Positions 1 to 8,073 of a stretch of DNA of 64,000 nucleotides are shown piece by piece (the first letter of the stretch is position 1; every line of letters begins with the position of its first letter). The stretch is from Bacillus sp. V2I10 (GTDB taxonomy: Bacteria > Bacillota > Bacilli > Bacillales > Bacillaceae): assembly GCF_030817055.1 (NCBI RefSeq), contig NZ_JAUSYV010000001.1:3062001-3126000 (forward strand). The letters are read 5' to 3'. Position numbers and translations under genes: made by a program. The notes under the pieces are model-generated. The model ran no database searches. It had not been told where the DNA came from and worked only from the letters and a program-made list of their open reading frames with translations.

Positions 1-716
1 TGAGTTTCATCTTGTTTAGCGGCTTCGATTGCTTTAGAAATCTCTTCTAAATTATTGCCGTCTTCAACACGGATGACCTGCCATCCGATAGATTTGAAAC
101 GATCTTCAACATTTTCAGAGAATGATCGATCTAAGTCGCCATCAAGAGAAATATCATTTGAATCATATAATACGACTAATTTGCCAAGCTTCAGGTGACC
201 TGCAAGAGAAGCTGCTTCAGAAGAGATACCCTCCATTAAGTCTCCATCTCCGCAAATAGCGTATGTGTAATGGTCTACTACAGGATATGATTCTTTATTG
301 TATGTATGTGCAAGATGGCGCTCTGCCATGGCCATTCCTACAGCCATGCCGATTCCCTGGCCTAATGGACCTGTCGTTGCATCAACACCAGCTGTGTGAT
401 GGAATTCAGGGTGGCCTGGAGTTTTACTTCCCCACTGTCTGAAAGATTTAAGATCTTCCATAGATAGATCATAGCCTGACAAATGAAGCAGACTATACAG
501 CAGCATAGATCCATGACCAGCTGATAAAACAAAACGGTCACGGTTAAACCATTCCGGGTTTTTAGGATTATGATTCATATATTGTGTCCAAAGCGCGTAG
601 GCCATTGGAGCTGCCCCCATAGGCATTCCAGGATGTCCTGAATTTGCTTTCTCGATTGCATCGATCGATAATGTTCGAATCGTAGCAATAGATAAGTCTT
701 GAATTGAATGTGACAT
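1..716 (-). CDS. tkt: Transketolase, N-terminal part (runs off window)
   Basis: Thiamine-diphosphate enzyme of the non-oxidative pentose phosphate pathway that moves two-carbon units between sugar phosphates in the cytoplasm. The first 238 residues are present. They include the GHPGMPMG substrate-site segment (28-35), the SAGHGS loop (65-70), the GPLGQG loop (116-121) and the diphosphate/Mg motif GDGDLMEG (156-163) with Asn187 about 30 residues on. The start is the ATG at 716, with AAAGGATG upstream. The gene continues beyond base 1. Its place beside ynzC, yneB, yneA and lexA is the usual Bacillus order. Confidence 0.97.
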   Translation of the reverse strand, partial: MSHSIQDLSIATIRTLSIDAIEKANSGHPGMPMGAAPMAYALWTQYMNHNPKNPEWFNRDRFVLSAGHGSMLLYSLLHLSGYDLSMEDLKSFRQWGSKTPGHPEFHHTAGVDATTGPLGQGIGMAVGMAMAERHLAHTYNKESYPVVDHYTYAICGDGDLMEGISSEAASLAGHLKLGKLVVLYDSNDISLDGDLDRSFSENVEDRFKSIGWQVIRVEDGNNLEEISKAIEAAKQDET

Positions 717-891
717 AATTTGATCATCCTTTCAGAAATAACATTCTACTTTCTTATCATAGCGGTACACACTTTATGATACAACCATTAATCATGAAAT
801 GTAATAGTCCATTAAGATGTGTAAGAAACTATTCTAATGTATTATGTGCAAATTGAAAAGGAATACATCACAAATTGACGTATTCCTCTTA

Positions 892-1122
892 TTAATGAAG
901 GTTTCGCTTCTTCTCATCTTTTAGTTTTTGAGGTGTTACATCCGTACCGTTTGGGTCGAGGATCGTAACGCCTTTTAATGTATTTTTCATAGAACCGCGA
1001 AACACATGCAGGTATTCCTGTCTCAGGCTCTGCTGTTCTGCTAGTTCTTCAGGTGACAAAGCGCTTGATTTAGCCTTTTTTGAAAGCTCATTGATTCTAG
1101 CCATTTTTTCTTTTGAAAGCAT
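892..1122 (-). CDS. ynzC: DUF896 (UPF0291) protein YnzC
   Basis: A 76-residue cytoplasmic protein of the DUF896/YnzC family. The N-terminal half is the family helical hairpin (LSKEKMARINELSKKAK and EELAEQQSLRQEYL), and the C-terminus is a short charged tail. AAAAAGGAG precedes the ATG at good spacing. In B. subtilis ynzC lies in the SOS-induced yneA-yneB-ynzC unit. The same order and strand here suggest co-transcription from the LexA-controlled promoter near 2213-2241. Its molecular function is not firmly known. Confidence 0.9.
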   Translation of the reverse strand: MLSKEKMARINELSKKAKSSALSPEELAEQQSLRQEYLHVFRGSMKNTLKGVTILDPNGTDVTPQKLKDEKKRNLH

Positions 1123-1186
1123 GATGGTAACTCCTTTTTGTAGATTTCACTATGCTATCGTACTAAAAATGACTGTAAAAGACAAC

Positions 1187-1846
1187 TTATTGGTCTCCTG
1201 ATTGTTTTATATATTCCTGATATCTTCTATGTACCGTTGCCTTTGAAACATCATGTCCAAAACCTCTTAAAGTAGCAGCAATTTCTGCAAAGGTCAGTTT
1301 GTTTTGTTTTAAGCGGACAATTTCTGATACAGGAAGCTCTTTCTTGTCCTTTCCGGGGCTCCCATGAATATTAGACAGGTTATTTTGAGGCTTAAACCCA
1401 TTTTTGACCGCACGCTGCATGCCTCTTTTGATTTTCAGATTGTGAATTTTTCTCTGATATTCTTCAACAATGCTGACGATTTCAAGTACCATGGAATCAG
1501 CTTCTGAGAGCAGAAGCCTGCCGTTATGCGTGACGGAATAAAGTGTTAATCCCTCTTTAAGCAGAAAATGAATGACTGCAATTCTGGCGTTTCCCCTCCC
1601 AAGCCTTGTTTCATCCTGGATCAGGATTGCATCCACCTGCTGATTTTTGATGCAGTCAAACAGTTCAAATATTCCGTCTCTCTCTATATCGTAGCCGCTG
1701 GCCTGCTCTTCAATCACTTTTACAATATTCATGCTGTGCTGCTCAGAAAGATTTATAAGCTCTTCCTTCTGTCTTAAAAGAGATGTTTCCTGTTCTTCTT
1801 TCACTGTGCTGACTCTGCAATAGATGATGGCGTTCAGTGTTCTCAC
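1187..1846 (-). CDS. yneB: Serine recombinase / resolvase-like protein YneB
   Basis: A 219-residue serine recombinase. The N-terminal catalytic domain starts with IIYCRVST, so the nucleophile is Ser13, and the arginine motif QDETRLGRG lies near 77-86. A C-terminal helix-turn-helix (about 173-212, ending KATVHRRYQEYI) resembles Hin-type DNA-binding domains. It lies between yneA and ynzC, as in B. subtilis, where it is SOS induced. No recombination site or mobile element is adjacent, so it is a resident chromosomal gene. Its substrate is unknown. Confidence 0.9.
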   Translation of the reverse strand: MRTLNAIIYCRVSTVKEEQETSLLRQKEELINLSEQHSMNIVKVIEEQASGYDIERDGIFELFDCIKNQQVDAILIQDETRLGRGNARIAVIHFLLKEGLTLYSVTHNGRLLLSEADSMVLEIVSIVEEYQRKIHNLKIKRGMQRAVKNGFKPQNNLSNIHGSPGKDKKELPVSEIVRLKQNKLTFAEIAATLRGFGHDVSKATVHRRYQEYIKQSGDQ

Positions 1847-1850
1847 TTCC

Positions 1851-2165
1851 CTATTTCTTGCTGGCTATTTGATTGACCTCATAATAGGCTGTTTTCTCTA
1901 TTGGTATAAAGACTTGTTCACCAGGTTTAATGACTGCTGTCTCCATGCCGTTTTTTTCCTGTACCCACTCGACAAAATCTGTCTTAGAAAGATTGTGATG
2001 ATCTTTAAATTGGTCAGCAATGCTCCAGATGCTGTCCCCTTCAGTAACTTCTATATTTACGTAGTGATCCATTCTGTCTTTTTCACCAGTATAAGACAAA
2101 GCAAAGACAGCGACAATAACGACGATAAAAAATGAGAGTAAATAAGAAAATGATTCTTTCAACAT
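1851..2165 (-). CDS. yneA: SOS cell-division suppressor YneA (LysM)
   Basis: A 104-residue membrane-anchored inhibitor that delays septation during the SOS response. One N-terminal transmembrane segment (about 5-24) is followed by an extracytoplasmic LysM domain (about 36-89, with EGDSIWSIADQF). The ATG at 2165 is preferred over the GTG at 2174 because the GTG lies inside the Shine-Dalgarno AGGTGGGG. Transcription diverges from lexA, with three LexA boxes between them. Four bases separate it from yneB downstream, so the two are one operon. Confidence 0.92.
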   Translation of the reverse strand: MLKESFSYLLSFFIVVIVAVFALSYTGEKDRMDHYVNIEVTEGDSIWSIADQFKDHHNLSKTDFVEWVQEKNGMETAVIKPGEQVFIPIEKTAYYEVNQIASKK

Positions 2166-2182
2166 AATCCCCACCTCGAAAT

Positions 2183-2196
2183 AGAATGTTTGTTCG
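2183..2196. promoter_or_regulatory. LexA (SOS) box 1
   Basis: AGAATGTTTGTTCG matches the Bacillus SOS box CGAAC-N4-GTTCG with two changes in the left arm. It lies just downstream of the yneA -10 element, in the yneA leader. Confidence 0.75.
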
Positions 2197-2212
2197 TACT
2201 TTTGATATTTTC

Positions 2213-2241
2213 AGTATAATGAGAACAAACGTTTCTGTCAA
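2213..2241 (-). promoter_or_regulatory. yneA promoter (SigA type)
   Basis: Read on the minus strand, TTGACA (2241-2236) and TATACT (2218-2213) are separated by exactly 17 bases. LexA box 2 fills the spacer, so bound LexA would directly block RNA polymerase. Confidence 0.85.
2222..2235. promoter_or_regulatory. LexA (SOS) box 2
   Basis: AGAACAAACGTTTC is a near match to CGAAC-N4-GTTYG. It sits in the 17-bp spacer of the yneA promoter. Confidence 0.8.
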
Positions 2242-2250
2242 CGGATTTCT

Positions 2251-2264
2251 CGAACTTATGTTTG
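2251..2264. promoter_or_regulatory. LexA (SOS) box 3
   Basis: CGAACTTATGTTTG fits the Bacillus LexA consensus CGAAC-N4-GTTYG fully. It overlaps the lexA -35 region, which fits autoregulation. Confidence 0.85.
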
Positions 2265-2290
2265 TATGCACAAGAAAAACATGCTATAAT
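2262..2290 (+). promoter_or_regulatory. lexA promoter
   Basis: TTGTAT (2262-2267) and TATAAT (2285-2290) are 17 bases apart, with an upstream TGC giving an extended -10. The -35 shares bases with LexA box 3. Confidence 0.75.
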
Positions 2291-2322
2291 CAACATAAAT
2301 TACAGGACGCGAGGTGCAAAAG

Positions 2323-2943
2323 ATGACAAAATTATCAAAAAGACAGCAGGATATCTTAAACTTCATCAAATTAGAAGTTCAAAAAAAAGGTTATCCGCCT
2401 TCTGTTCGCGAAATTGGCGAAGCTGTCGGCCTTGCTTCTAGTTCAACTGTACACGGCCATCTGGCCAGACTAGAGAGCAAGGGACTAATCAGACGCGATC
2501 CAACTAAGCCCAGAGCCATTGAAATTTTAGAAGAAGAGACTTCACATATTCCAAGATCAAATGTTATTAATGTTCCGATTATCGGTAAGGTTACAGCGGG
2601 ATCTCCCATAACAGCCATCGAAAATGTTGAGGAATATTTTCCGCTTCCTGATACGTTTGCAGCAGCAGATGATCAAGTATTCATGCTCGAAATTATGGGA
2701 GACAGTATGATAGAAGCAGGAATTCTGGACGGGGATATGGTTATCGTTAAACAGCAGAAGACGGCAAATAATGGAGATATCGTAGTAGCCATGACAGAAG
2801 ATGATGAAGCAACAGTAAAACGTTTCTTTAAAGAAAAAGACTTCATTCGCCTTCAGCCTGAAAATTCAACTATGGATCCTATTATTCTGCGAAATGTTAC
2901 GATTTTAGGGAAAGTCATTGGGGTTTACCGGAATATTCATTAA
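2323..2943 (+). CDS. lexA: LexA SOS repressor
   Basis: A 206-residue self-cleaving repressor of the DNA-damage regulon. It has an N-terminal winged helix-turn-helix (about 1-65, PPSVREIGEAVGLASSSTVHGHL). The hinge carries the Ala92-Gly93 cleavage site (VTAGSP). The S24 peptidase domain has nucleophile Ser128 (MGDSMI) and Lys166 (TVKRFF). The ATG at 2323 is preferred over the GTG at 2314 because GAGGTG is the ribosome site and the family starts MTKLS. It diverges from yneA and is probably autoregulated. Confidence 0.97.
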   Translation: MTKLSKRQQDILNFIKLEVQKKGYPPSVREIGEAVGLASSSTVHGHLARLESKGLIRRDPTKPRAIEILEEETSHIPRSNVINVPIIGKVTAGSPITAIENVEEYFPLPDTFAAADDQVFMLEIMGDSMIEAGILDGDMVIVKQQKTANNGDIVVAMTEDDEATVKRFFKEKDFIRLQPENSTMDPIILRNVTILGKVIGVYRNIH

Positions 2944-2979
2944 AGATCTTTGCTGCTAAGCAAAGATCTTTATTTTTTG
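2942..2979 (+). terminator. lexA terminator
   Basis: A perfect 13-bp stem (2942-2954 with 2959-2971) with a GCTA loop and a following T-rich tract directly abuts the lexA stop codon. Confidence 0.9.
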
Positions 2980-3038
2980 GTTTTATACGCTCCAGCAAAG
3001 GGAATATAATAGTTGATAAAACTTAGAAGAGGTAACCT

Positions 3039-4496
3039 ATGAATCCCAAAATTAACTATGATGAAATAACCATTCTGCGAACCAATTGCCAATTCATATT
3101 TCCCTTTTCTTGGGCTCATGACGGCATTAAGGAGTTAACTGAGAAGCTCTTAGCCAACGGGTTTGAATTTTTTTCAATTGAAAATGTTAATCAGCAAAAT
3201 ATATATTACGGGGAGAGCATTGATATCCCGCATAAATGTTTAAATCATTATTTTATGCCCTACATAGAACAAATCTTATTCCCTGACAAATATAAAGAAA
3301 AAGCCATAAACCGTTATTCAAAGCCTTTAAATTTGACTTGCAGACTTGAGACTGTGCACAATTCATTTTCTATGAAAGTTCATTCAATTGATATCTACCT
3401 TTGTCCTTTCTCTATCGGCATGGTAACGATTCGAACAGACCCTTTTAATACCAATGGAGATATCTCTTTAAGTGATGCACTGGATTTTATGGATCATTTT
3501 CGCGTTCTAGAGCCCTCAATTACAGAAGAAAAAGGTACTGTTCTCTATAATGGAGAAAAGCGTTTTGACAAGACACAGGATTTTATCTTCCAGGACCTTT
3601 GCCCTTTCATCGTCCCCTTCATAGAAAAAAGCGAGAATGATCAATCAGCTTATCTGGGCAGCCTCCCTTATTTTATTGATGAAAGGATGTTCGTATCCAG
3701 TTTTTTAACGGCTGCTCCAGATGATCAAATAACAAATAACGATTTATTCAGAATCGGACATATGAATGGATATAAAGAAAAAAAACAGCCATACACCTCT
3801 GCAAGCAATCAAAAGTATATCGAAAAATACGTAAATGATCATGTTTATGACAGATGGTCCCCGGATAGTTTTCATATTATCAGCGACCATACATTTACTT
3901 GCATCAGCAGAGACACCAAAAATGAAAAACTCATTGCTGAAGAAATGTATGGCCAGCTTTATTACAACTTGATTCTGCACTTATTTTATAAAATTGTCCT
4001 TTTAAAGCTTTCATACAGCTATTCACAGCTCTATATTGACCAAAAACAAGAAAAAATGGACAAACTGATTCGATCGATCGCCAATTTTACCGCCAAATAT
4101 ATTTTTTCTGAAATCAGCAGCCGGACTGAAGGACAAGAGCTTTCTGTTATGATGAAAGATCGCTTTAAAATTGAAACTCTTTACAAAGAGGTAATAAACA
4201 CGATGGACAGTCTTTATCAAAATCAGGAAAAACTTGCAAGCAAACGTCATAATTCTCTTTTGCTGATCTTAACGACTTATACCGTTATCTCCGGTATTTA
4301 CGGAATGAATCTGGTGATTGAAGACTGGCGGGGGAAAATTGAGTGGAGCAAGCTTGCCGGTTATTCTGTTTTTGAATATATATCGCTCGTTGTCGCTTTA
4401 TCAGGTATTGCTGTGGGAAGTGTGCTTGCGGGGATAGCAATTATGAGACTGCTTAAAGACTACTTTGATAAGGGAAAATCTGAAAACCTCGACTGA
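3039..4496 (+). CDS. CorA-like membrane protein with GMN motif
   Basis: A 485-residue protein with a long soluble N-terminal part and two C-terminal transmembrane helices (about 404-424 and 446-470). The first helix ends in ISGIYGMN, and GMN at 422-424 is the ion-selectivity signature of CorA-type Mg2+ channels. A helical stretch precedes it (about 340-400), as in CorA. The large N-terminal domain does not resemble standard CorA cytoplasmic domains, and the protein is longer than the usual 310-350 residues. GAGG precedes the ATG. Divalent cation transport is inferred from the C-terminus only; a repurposed CorA-fold membrane anchor is the alternative. Confidence 0.7.
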   Translation: MNPKINYDEITILRTNCQFIFPFSWAHDGIKELTEKLLANGFEFFSIENVNQQNIYYGESIDIPHKCLNHYFMPYIEQILFPDKYKEKAINRYSKPLNLTCRLETVHNSFSMKVHSIDIYLCPFSIGMVTIRTDPFNTNGDISLSDALDFMDHFRVLEPSITEEKGTVLYNGEKRFDKTQDFIFQDLCPFIVPFIEKSENDQSAYLGSLPYFIDERMFVSSFLTAAPDDQITNNDLFRIGHMNGYKEKKQPYTSASNQKYIEKYVNDHVYDRWSPDSFHIISDHTFTCISRDTKNEKLIAEEMYGQLYYNLILHLFYKIVLLKLSYSYSQLYIDQKQEKMDKLIRSIANFTAKYIFSEISSRTEGQELSVMMKDRFKIETLYKEVINTMDSLYQNQEKLASKRHNSLLLILTTYTVISGIYGMNLVIEDWRGKIEWSKLAGYSVFEYISLVVALSGIAVGSVLAGIAIMRLLKDYFDKGKSENLD

Positions 4497-4517
4497 GTAA
4501 TGCCGAGGCTTTTTTTC
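4485..4517 (+). terminator. Terminator of the CorA-like gene
   Basis: The stem CCTCG/CGAGG (4487-4491 with 4504-4508) overlaps the stop codon and is followed by CT and seven T residues. Confidence 0.7.
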
Positions 4518-4638
4518 TATATTACTTAATAAAAGCCCCCTCCTTCACCTTCTAGTATTAATTGATCGATTGAAAATAAATTTTTTAGCTTTTCTACTAC
4601 GTTAAATGGATAGAACAGCAAAATATTTGTTAAAAAAA

Positions 4639-4667
4639 GACGGTATGAATTGGAATTTCATACCGTC
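4639..4667 (-). terminator. Orphan minus-strand terminator
   Basis: An 11-bp perfect stem (GACGGTATGAA with its complement at 4657-4667) is followed, read leftward, by a run of T. It lies just after the stop of the remnant at 4690-4830 and was probably that gene's terminator. Confidence 0.7.
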
Positions 4668-4689
4668 AGTAAATTAAAACTGGGGAGTA

Positions 4690-4830
4690 TTAATGTTTTA
4701 AGTTCTTTTTGCGCAGTTTGAGAGAGATATAACGATTATATAATAGTAGAAACACGAATGGATTAAGTATGAAAGACATTGTTAAACTCACTAGTGTTCC
4801 TAAAGCAACTTTATATGTAGAAATTAGAAA
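4690..4830 (-). pseudogene. C-terminal remnant of a membrane protein
   Basis: An open minus-strand frame without a start encodes about 45 residues ending NRYISLKLRKKNLKH. It has a hydrophobic helix (LGTLVSLTMSFILNPFVFLL) and a basic tail, and a good terminator follows. This is what remains of a polytopic membrane protein. I cannot name its family. Confidence 0.45.
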
Positions 4831-5255
4831 AAACCGTTCAAACACATAGAATAGTTATTGCACGGTTTGAATGTCTAAACCTTCTTTTTACCTGTATGAA
4901 CTTACTCATCTTTAAACTTCTAACCTTCTATTAAAACAAGCATCTTGTTGATTTACACACTGGCCCGAACAAAATGTAACGACTTTATTTGTAATTAAAC
5001 ATCTTTATTGTCAGTCAACAGTACTTCATGGCACGCAATTTTTAAACGCTTTTTTATTTTATAAACAACTTTTTTTACTCAACAGTGTTTCCACAAATCA
5101 AATGATTCGTTCTAAAGATTTCATAGTTTCCTACTTAAAAGATATTTAACGTCGTTAATTATAGATGCACTTAAAAATTATTTCATAGTGCAAAAAATAT
5201 AAATAAAAGACACCGCTTCTTTAATAAGCAGTGTCTCTCTTTAATAAAAGGAAAA
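4831..5255. other. Intergenic, no gene seen
   Basis: AT-rich DNA. It holds an AAACCGT/ACGGTTT inverted pair (4831-4837 and 4861-4867) and one degenerate GGCCCGA repeat copy near 4961. No supported ORF or RNA gene was seen. Confidence 0.5.
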
Positions 5256-6614
5256 TCATGCAGCTTGTCTTCTGGCAAAACGTGAACGGACTCCAAAGTA
5301 AGCCGCTGTAATGAATAAATAAATTAAGATTGTGATAGTCGTTACAATAATAGAAGTAGTCGCAATTACACCAATCAATATAGCAAGCAGCGCCAATAGA
5401 GCTATCCAAGTCGTGTAAGGAAAAAAGCGAACATTATAGCTGACTTGCTGTGTCTGATTTGTGCGAGATTTCAAATGCGCCATCGCAATAATAATCCAAA
5501 TACATAAAACTGTATATCCAAGAGAACCCATTAAATAATTAAAAGTCTTGCTCCCAGCAAATAGAGAAATAAGCACCCCTACATACAGCGAAGATGAACA
5601 AGCCAGTATCGAATAAACAGGCACCTGCCTTTTAGACAATTTTGCGAATAGTTTTGGAATACGTCCATCCACCGCTTGTGTATATAGTACACGCGACGAT
5701 GCATATAGTCCGGAATTCATAGAAGAAATAATAGCTAACAATATAATGGCGTTCATAATGTGATCCGCATATGGAATTCCTATCATTTTAAACACCGTCA
5801 CAAACGGGCTCTCCGGAACGCCATTCACTTGATTCCAGGGGATCAGGCTCACAATAACGAAAAACGGTAAAATATAAAAAGAAATAATCCGTGTCAATGT
5901 GCCTCTTACAGCTTTCGGTATAACCTTTTCTGGATTTTTTACCTCTGCCAAAGTAACGCCTATCATTTCAGTACCGCCGTATGAATAAATAACCACCAGC
6001 ATAGCCATAATCAATCCATGTATACCATTAGGGAAAAATCCGCCATGCTTTGTAAGATGAGAAAATCCTGTTGCAGCATGGTCTTGAAACGGTACTAATA
6101 AAATGATTAAGCCAAATATGATAAATAATACAATTGCACTGATTTTTAACAGGGCAAGCCAATACTCTGTTTCTGCAAATAGCTTTACTGAAAATAAGTT
6201 TACAAGGGTAACAATGGCAGAAACAATTAAAGCCAGTATCCAAACCGGAATGTCCGGAAGCCAGTACTGCAAAAAAATAGCGGCTACCACTGATTCTGCT
6301 GCTATATTTAACACCCACATTTTCCAATATATCCAGTCAAGAAAGTGCGCAGCATAACCACCTAAAAGCGGCTGAATTAAATCACGAAATGTTCTAGCCT
6401 CTTTGTTTCTTACTGCCATTTCAGCAAGGCCCTGCATAATTAAAAGCAATATAATTCCTCCAACCATATACGCAATAATTACTGCCGGGCCTGCCATATC
6501 GATGGCTGTGCTGCTTCCTTTAAATAACCCTGCACCTATAGCTCCTCCCAGCGCCATCATCATAATATGGCGTGATGTCATAGTTCGTTTTAAGCTCTCT
6601 TGTTTGTTACTCAT
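5256..6614 (-). CDS. APC-family amino acid permease, leucine T-box controlled
   Basis: A 452-residue secondary transporter of the amino acid-polyamine-organocation superfamily with about 12 membrane helices. The N-terminus carries the family signature: a cytoplasmic tail, then MMMALGGAIGAGLFKGS (about 18-34), the substrate and ion loop of helix 1. The T-box leader directly upstream has a CTC (leucine) specifier and T-box control of transporters follows the cognate amino acid. The inferred substrate is therefore leucine or branched-chain amino acids, although sequence type alone would suggest AnsP/GabP/ProY-like carriers. No other gene is in the unit. Confidence 0.85.
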   Translation of the reverse strand: MSNKQESLKRTMTSRHIMMMALGGAIGAGLFKGSSTAIDMAGPAVIIAYMVGGIILLLIMQGLAEMAVRNKEARTFRDLIQPLLGGYAAHFLDWIYWKMWVLNIAAESVVAAIFLQYWLPDIPVWILALIVSAIVTLVNLFSVKLFAETEYWLALLKISAIVLFIIFGLIILLVPFQDHAATGFSHLTKHGGFFPNGIHGLIMAMLVVIYSYGGTEMIGVTLAEVKNPEKVIPKAVRGTLTRIISFYILPFFVIVSLIPWNQVNGVPESPFVTVFKMIGIPYADHIMNAIILLAIISSMNSGLYASSRVLYTQAVDGRIPKLFAKLSKRQVPVYSILACSSSLYVGVLISLFAGSKTFNYLMGSLGYTVLCIWIIIAMAHLKSRTNQTQQVSYNVRFFPYTTWIALLALLAILIGVIATTSIIVTTITILIYLFITAAYFGVRSRFARRQAA

Positions 6615-6651
6615 ACTTTTAATCTCCTAATCTTTGTTGTAAGTATACAAA

Positions 6652-6962
6652 AAAGCCCATCGTCTCTTAAAAGAGACGATGGGCTTTAGGCCAACCGCGG
6701 TACCACTCTTATTGACTCCTTTTCTTACAGAGTCCAGCTTAGCGCACAGTATAAAATGCTAAACCTTGTAACGTAGATTAATCGTTAGAACCAAAAATAA
6801 ACATATCGTAATCGGCTCTACCACTCCTAGGCGAGTTCAAAGTGCCATGTGACTGCGTTCCACCACCCCGCAGCTCTCTGCTCATCATGAACATTCTTCT
6901 ACTACTCCTAATCATAGTGTTCGTTATTTTTATCATGTAATGTATGTGCACAAATAATATAT
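6652..6962 (-). promoter_or_regulatory. T-box riboswitch leader, leucine specifier (CTC)
   Basis: The minus-strand leader of the permease gene holds all main T-box parts: AGAGAG and GGTGG elements of stem I, a specifier loop GAA-CTC-GCC (codon at 6835-6833), the T-box AAGAGTGGTACCGCGG (6710-6695), and a 17-bp terminator stem (6652-6668 with 6671-6687) with a T tract. The GAA-before-specifier alignment gives CTC, Leu. Uncharged tRNA-Leu should favour the antiterminator and switch on the permease. Confidence 0.93.
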
Positions 6963-6968
6963 TGCTAT

Positions 6969-6997
6969 ACTATACAAGCTGACAACCTCATTGTCAA
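6969..6997 (-). promoter_or_regulatory. Promoter of the T-box leader / permease
   Basis: On the minus strand TTGACA (6997-6992) and TATAGT (6974-6969) are 17 bases apart, just upstream of the T-box leader. Confidence 0.8.
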
Positions 6998-7360
6998 TGA
7001 AAATATCGATTTTTCTAAAACCTTACTGATGTCCTTTGATCCTTTACGCTTTTCACCCTTCTTACCCACTTTTGTTTCTTAAATTCTCACCTATTTTCGG
7101 TAAATGAAGGAACTATTCTTTAAACACGGGGCAGCACGCAATTTTGTGCGCTAAGCAAATTTCAACACAATTCGCACTTGTTTTGCTTGGGCTTGTCTGG
7201 AACTTCGGTTTATATCGGAATATATAGATTAACTATAGTGAATAATTCTTCTCCTTATTAGCTACATTATCTATAGCAGACTGGAGTTTGTTCCTGAATA
7301 GTTTCTTTCTTTAATAATGATTTTTAAAAAATTACTCGAAGTTATTACGTAGTCGATTGA
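6998..7360. other. Intergenic, nothing recognised
   Basis: About 360 bases of AT-rich DNA between the permease promoter and a thioesterase remnant. No coding frame, hairpin terminator or RNA could be supported. Confidence 0.5.
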
Positions 7361-7650
7361 TTAATTCTTTTGCTGGTAAAGGTATCCTAAGGATGTTTTT
7401 CCATATGCATTACAGGCCACCGAAAAAGCATGGTCTGCTAAAGCATAAATGACTGCCCCGTGAACAGTTCCATATGCGTTTACCATATGGCTTTGCACTT
7501 CTAGTATTGCTTCTGCAAAACCAGCCTCAAATTTTGTTAACTGAATGCCCAGTGACCGAGCATACGGATCGTTTATTACTTGTTTATAAATTTGTTCGAA
7601 GTGTTTTTCATAAATTTGATACTCATCAATTTTCTTCTTTACTATTTATC
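7361..7650 (-). pseudogene. PaaI-type hotdog thioesterase, truncated
   Basis: A minus-strand frame encodes about 95 residues with the hotdog acyl-CoA thioesterase core: NDPYARSLGIQLTKFEAGFA, then the central motif NAYGTVHGAVIYALADHAFS. The frame has no in-frame start codon at its 5' end (TAA precedes it). It stops after GKTSLGYLYQQKN, where the family continues for another 40 residues. Both ends are damaged, so it is a remnant. Confidence 0.7.
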
Positions 7651-7740
7651 TACCCCTTTGATTTATTGAATATTTTACTCCACCACCATTGATATAAGGA
7701 AACGTAATAGAAGATGGAGCATTAGTCATTACCAATGTCA

Positions 7741-8073
7741 TTAAAAAACCAATTGCACCAAAATCATGTAGACAATCGTCCCCCCTGCTATAGAGAGGAG
7801 CATTTTTTTCTTCCAAAAGTGAAGTAGTGCAACTACCGCTACCGCAATAAATTCAGGGATGCCTTGACTTCCAGAAAGTAAACTCACATCCTTAAAACAA
7901 TAAATGACCAAAAGCCCAATTACCGCTGGTGGCAGCACTTTACCGAGATACTGTACATACTTCGGTGTGGGTTTACCCGATGGGAAAACGATAAATGGAA
8001 GAAACCTTGTGAGCATTGTGCCTAAAACAACCATAGCAATTGTGATAAACTGCTGCGTTAAATTCATTGTCAT
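7741..8073 (-). CDS. azlD: AzlD-type branched-chain amino acid exporter subunit
   Basis: A 110-residue membrane protein of the AzlD family with four hydrophobic segments (about 10-30, 42-60, 66-86 and 90-108). It is the small partner of AzlC. The two together export branched-chain amino acids and analogues such as 4-azaleucine. The ATG overlaps the azlC stop (ATGA), so translation is coupled. Length and order match B. subtilis azlCD. Confidence 0.9.
   Translation of the reverse strand: MTMNLTQQFITIAMVVLGTMLTRFLPFIVFPSGKPTPKYVQYLGKVLPPAVIGLLVIYCFKDVSLLSGSQGIPEFIAVAVVALLHFWKKKMLLSIAGGTIVYMILVQLVF

Noticed and set aside
2314..2322. GTG start three codons earlier for lexA
   Set aside because: The GTG is part of the ribosome site GAGGTG; LexA proteins begin MTKLSKRQ.
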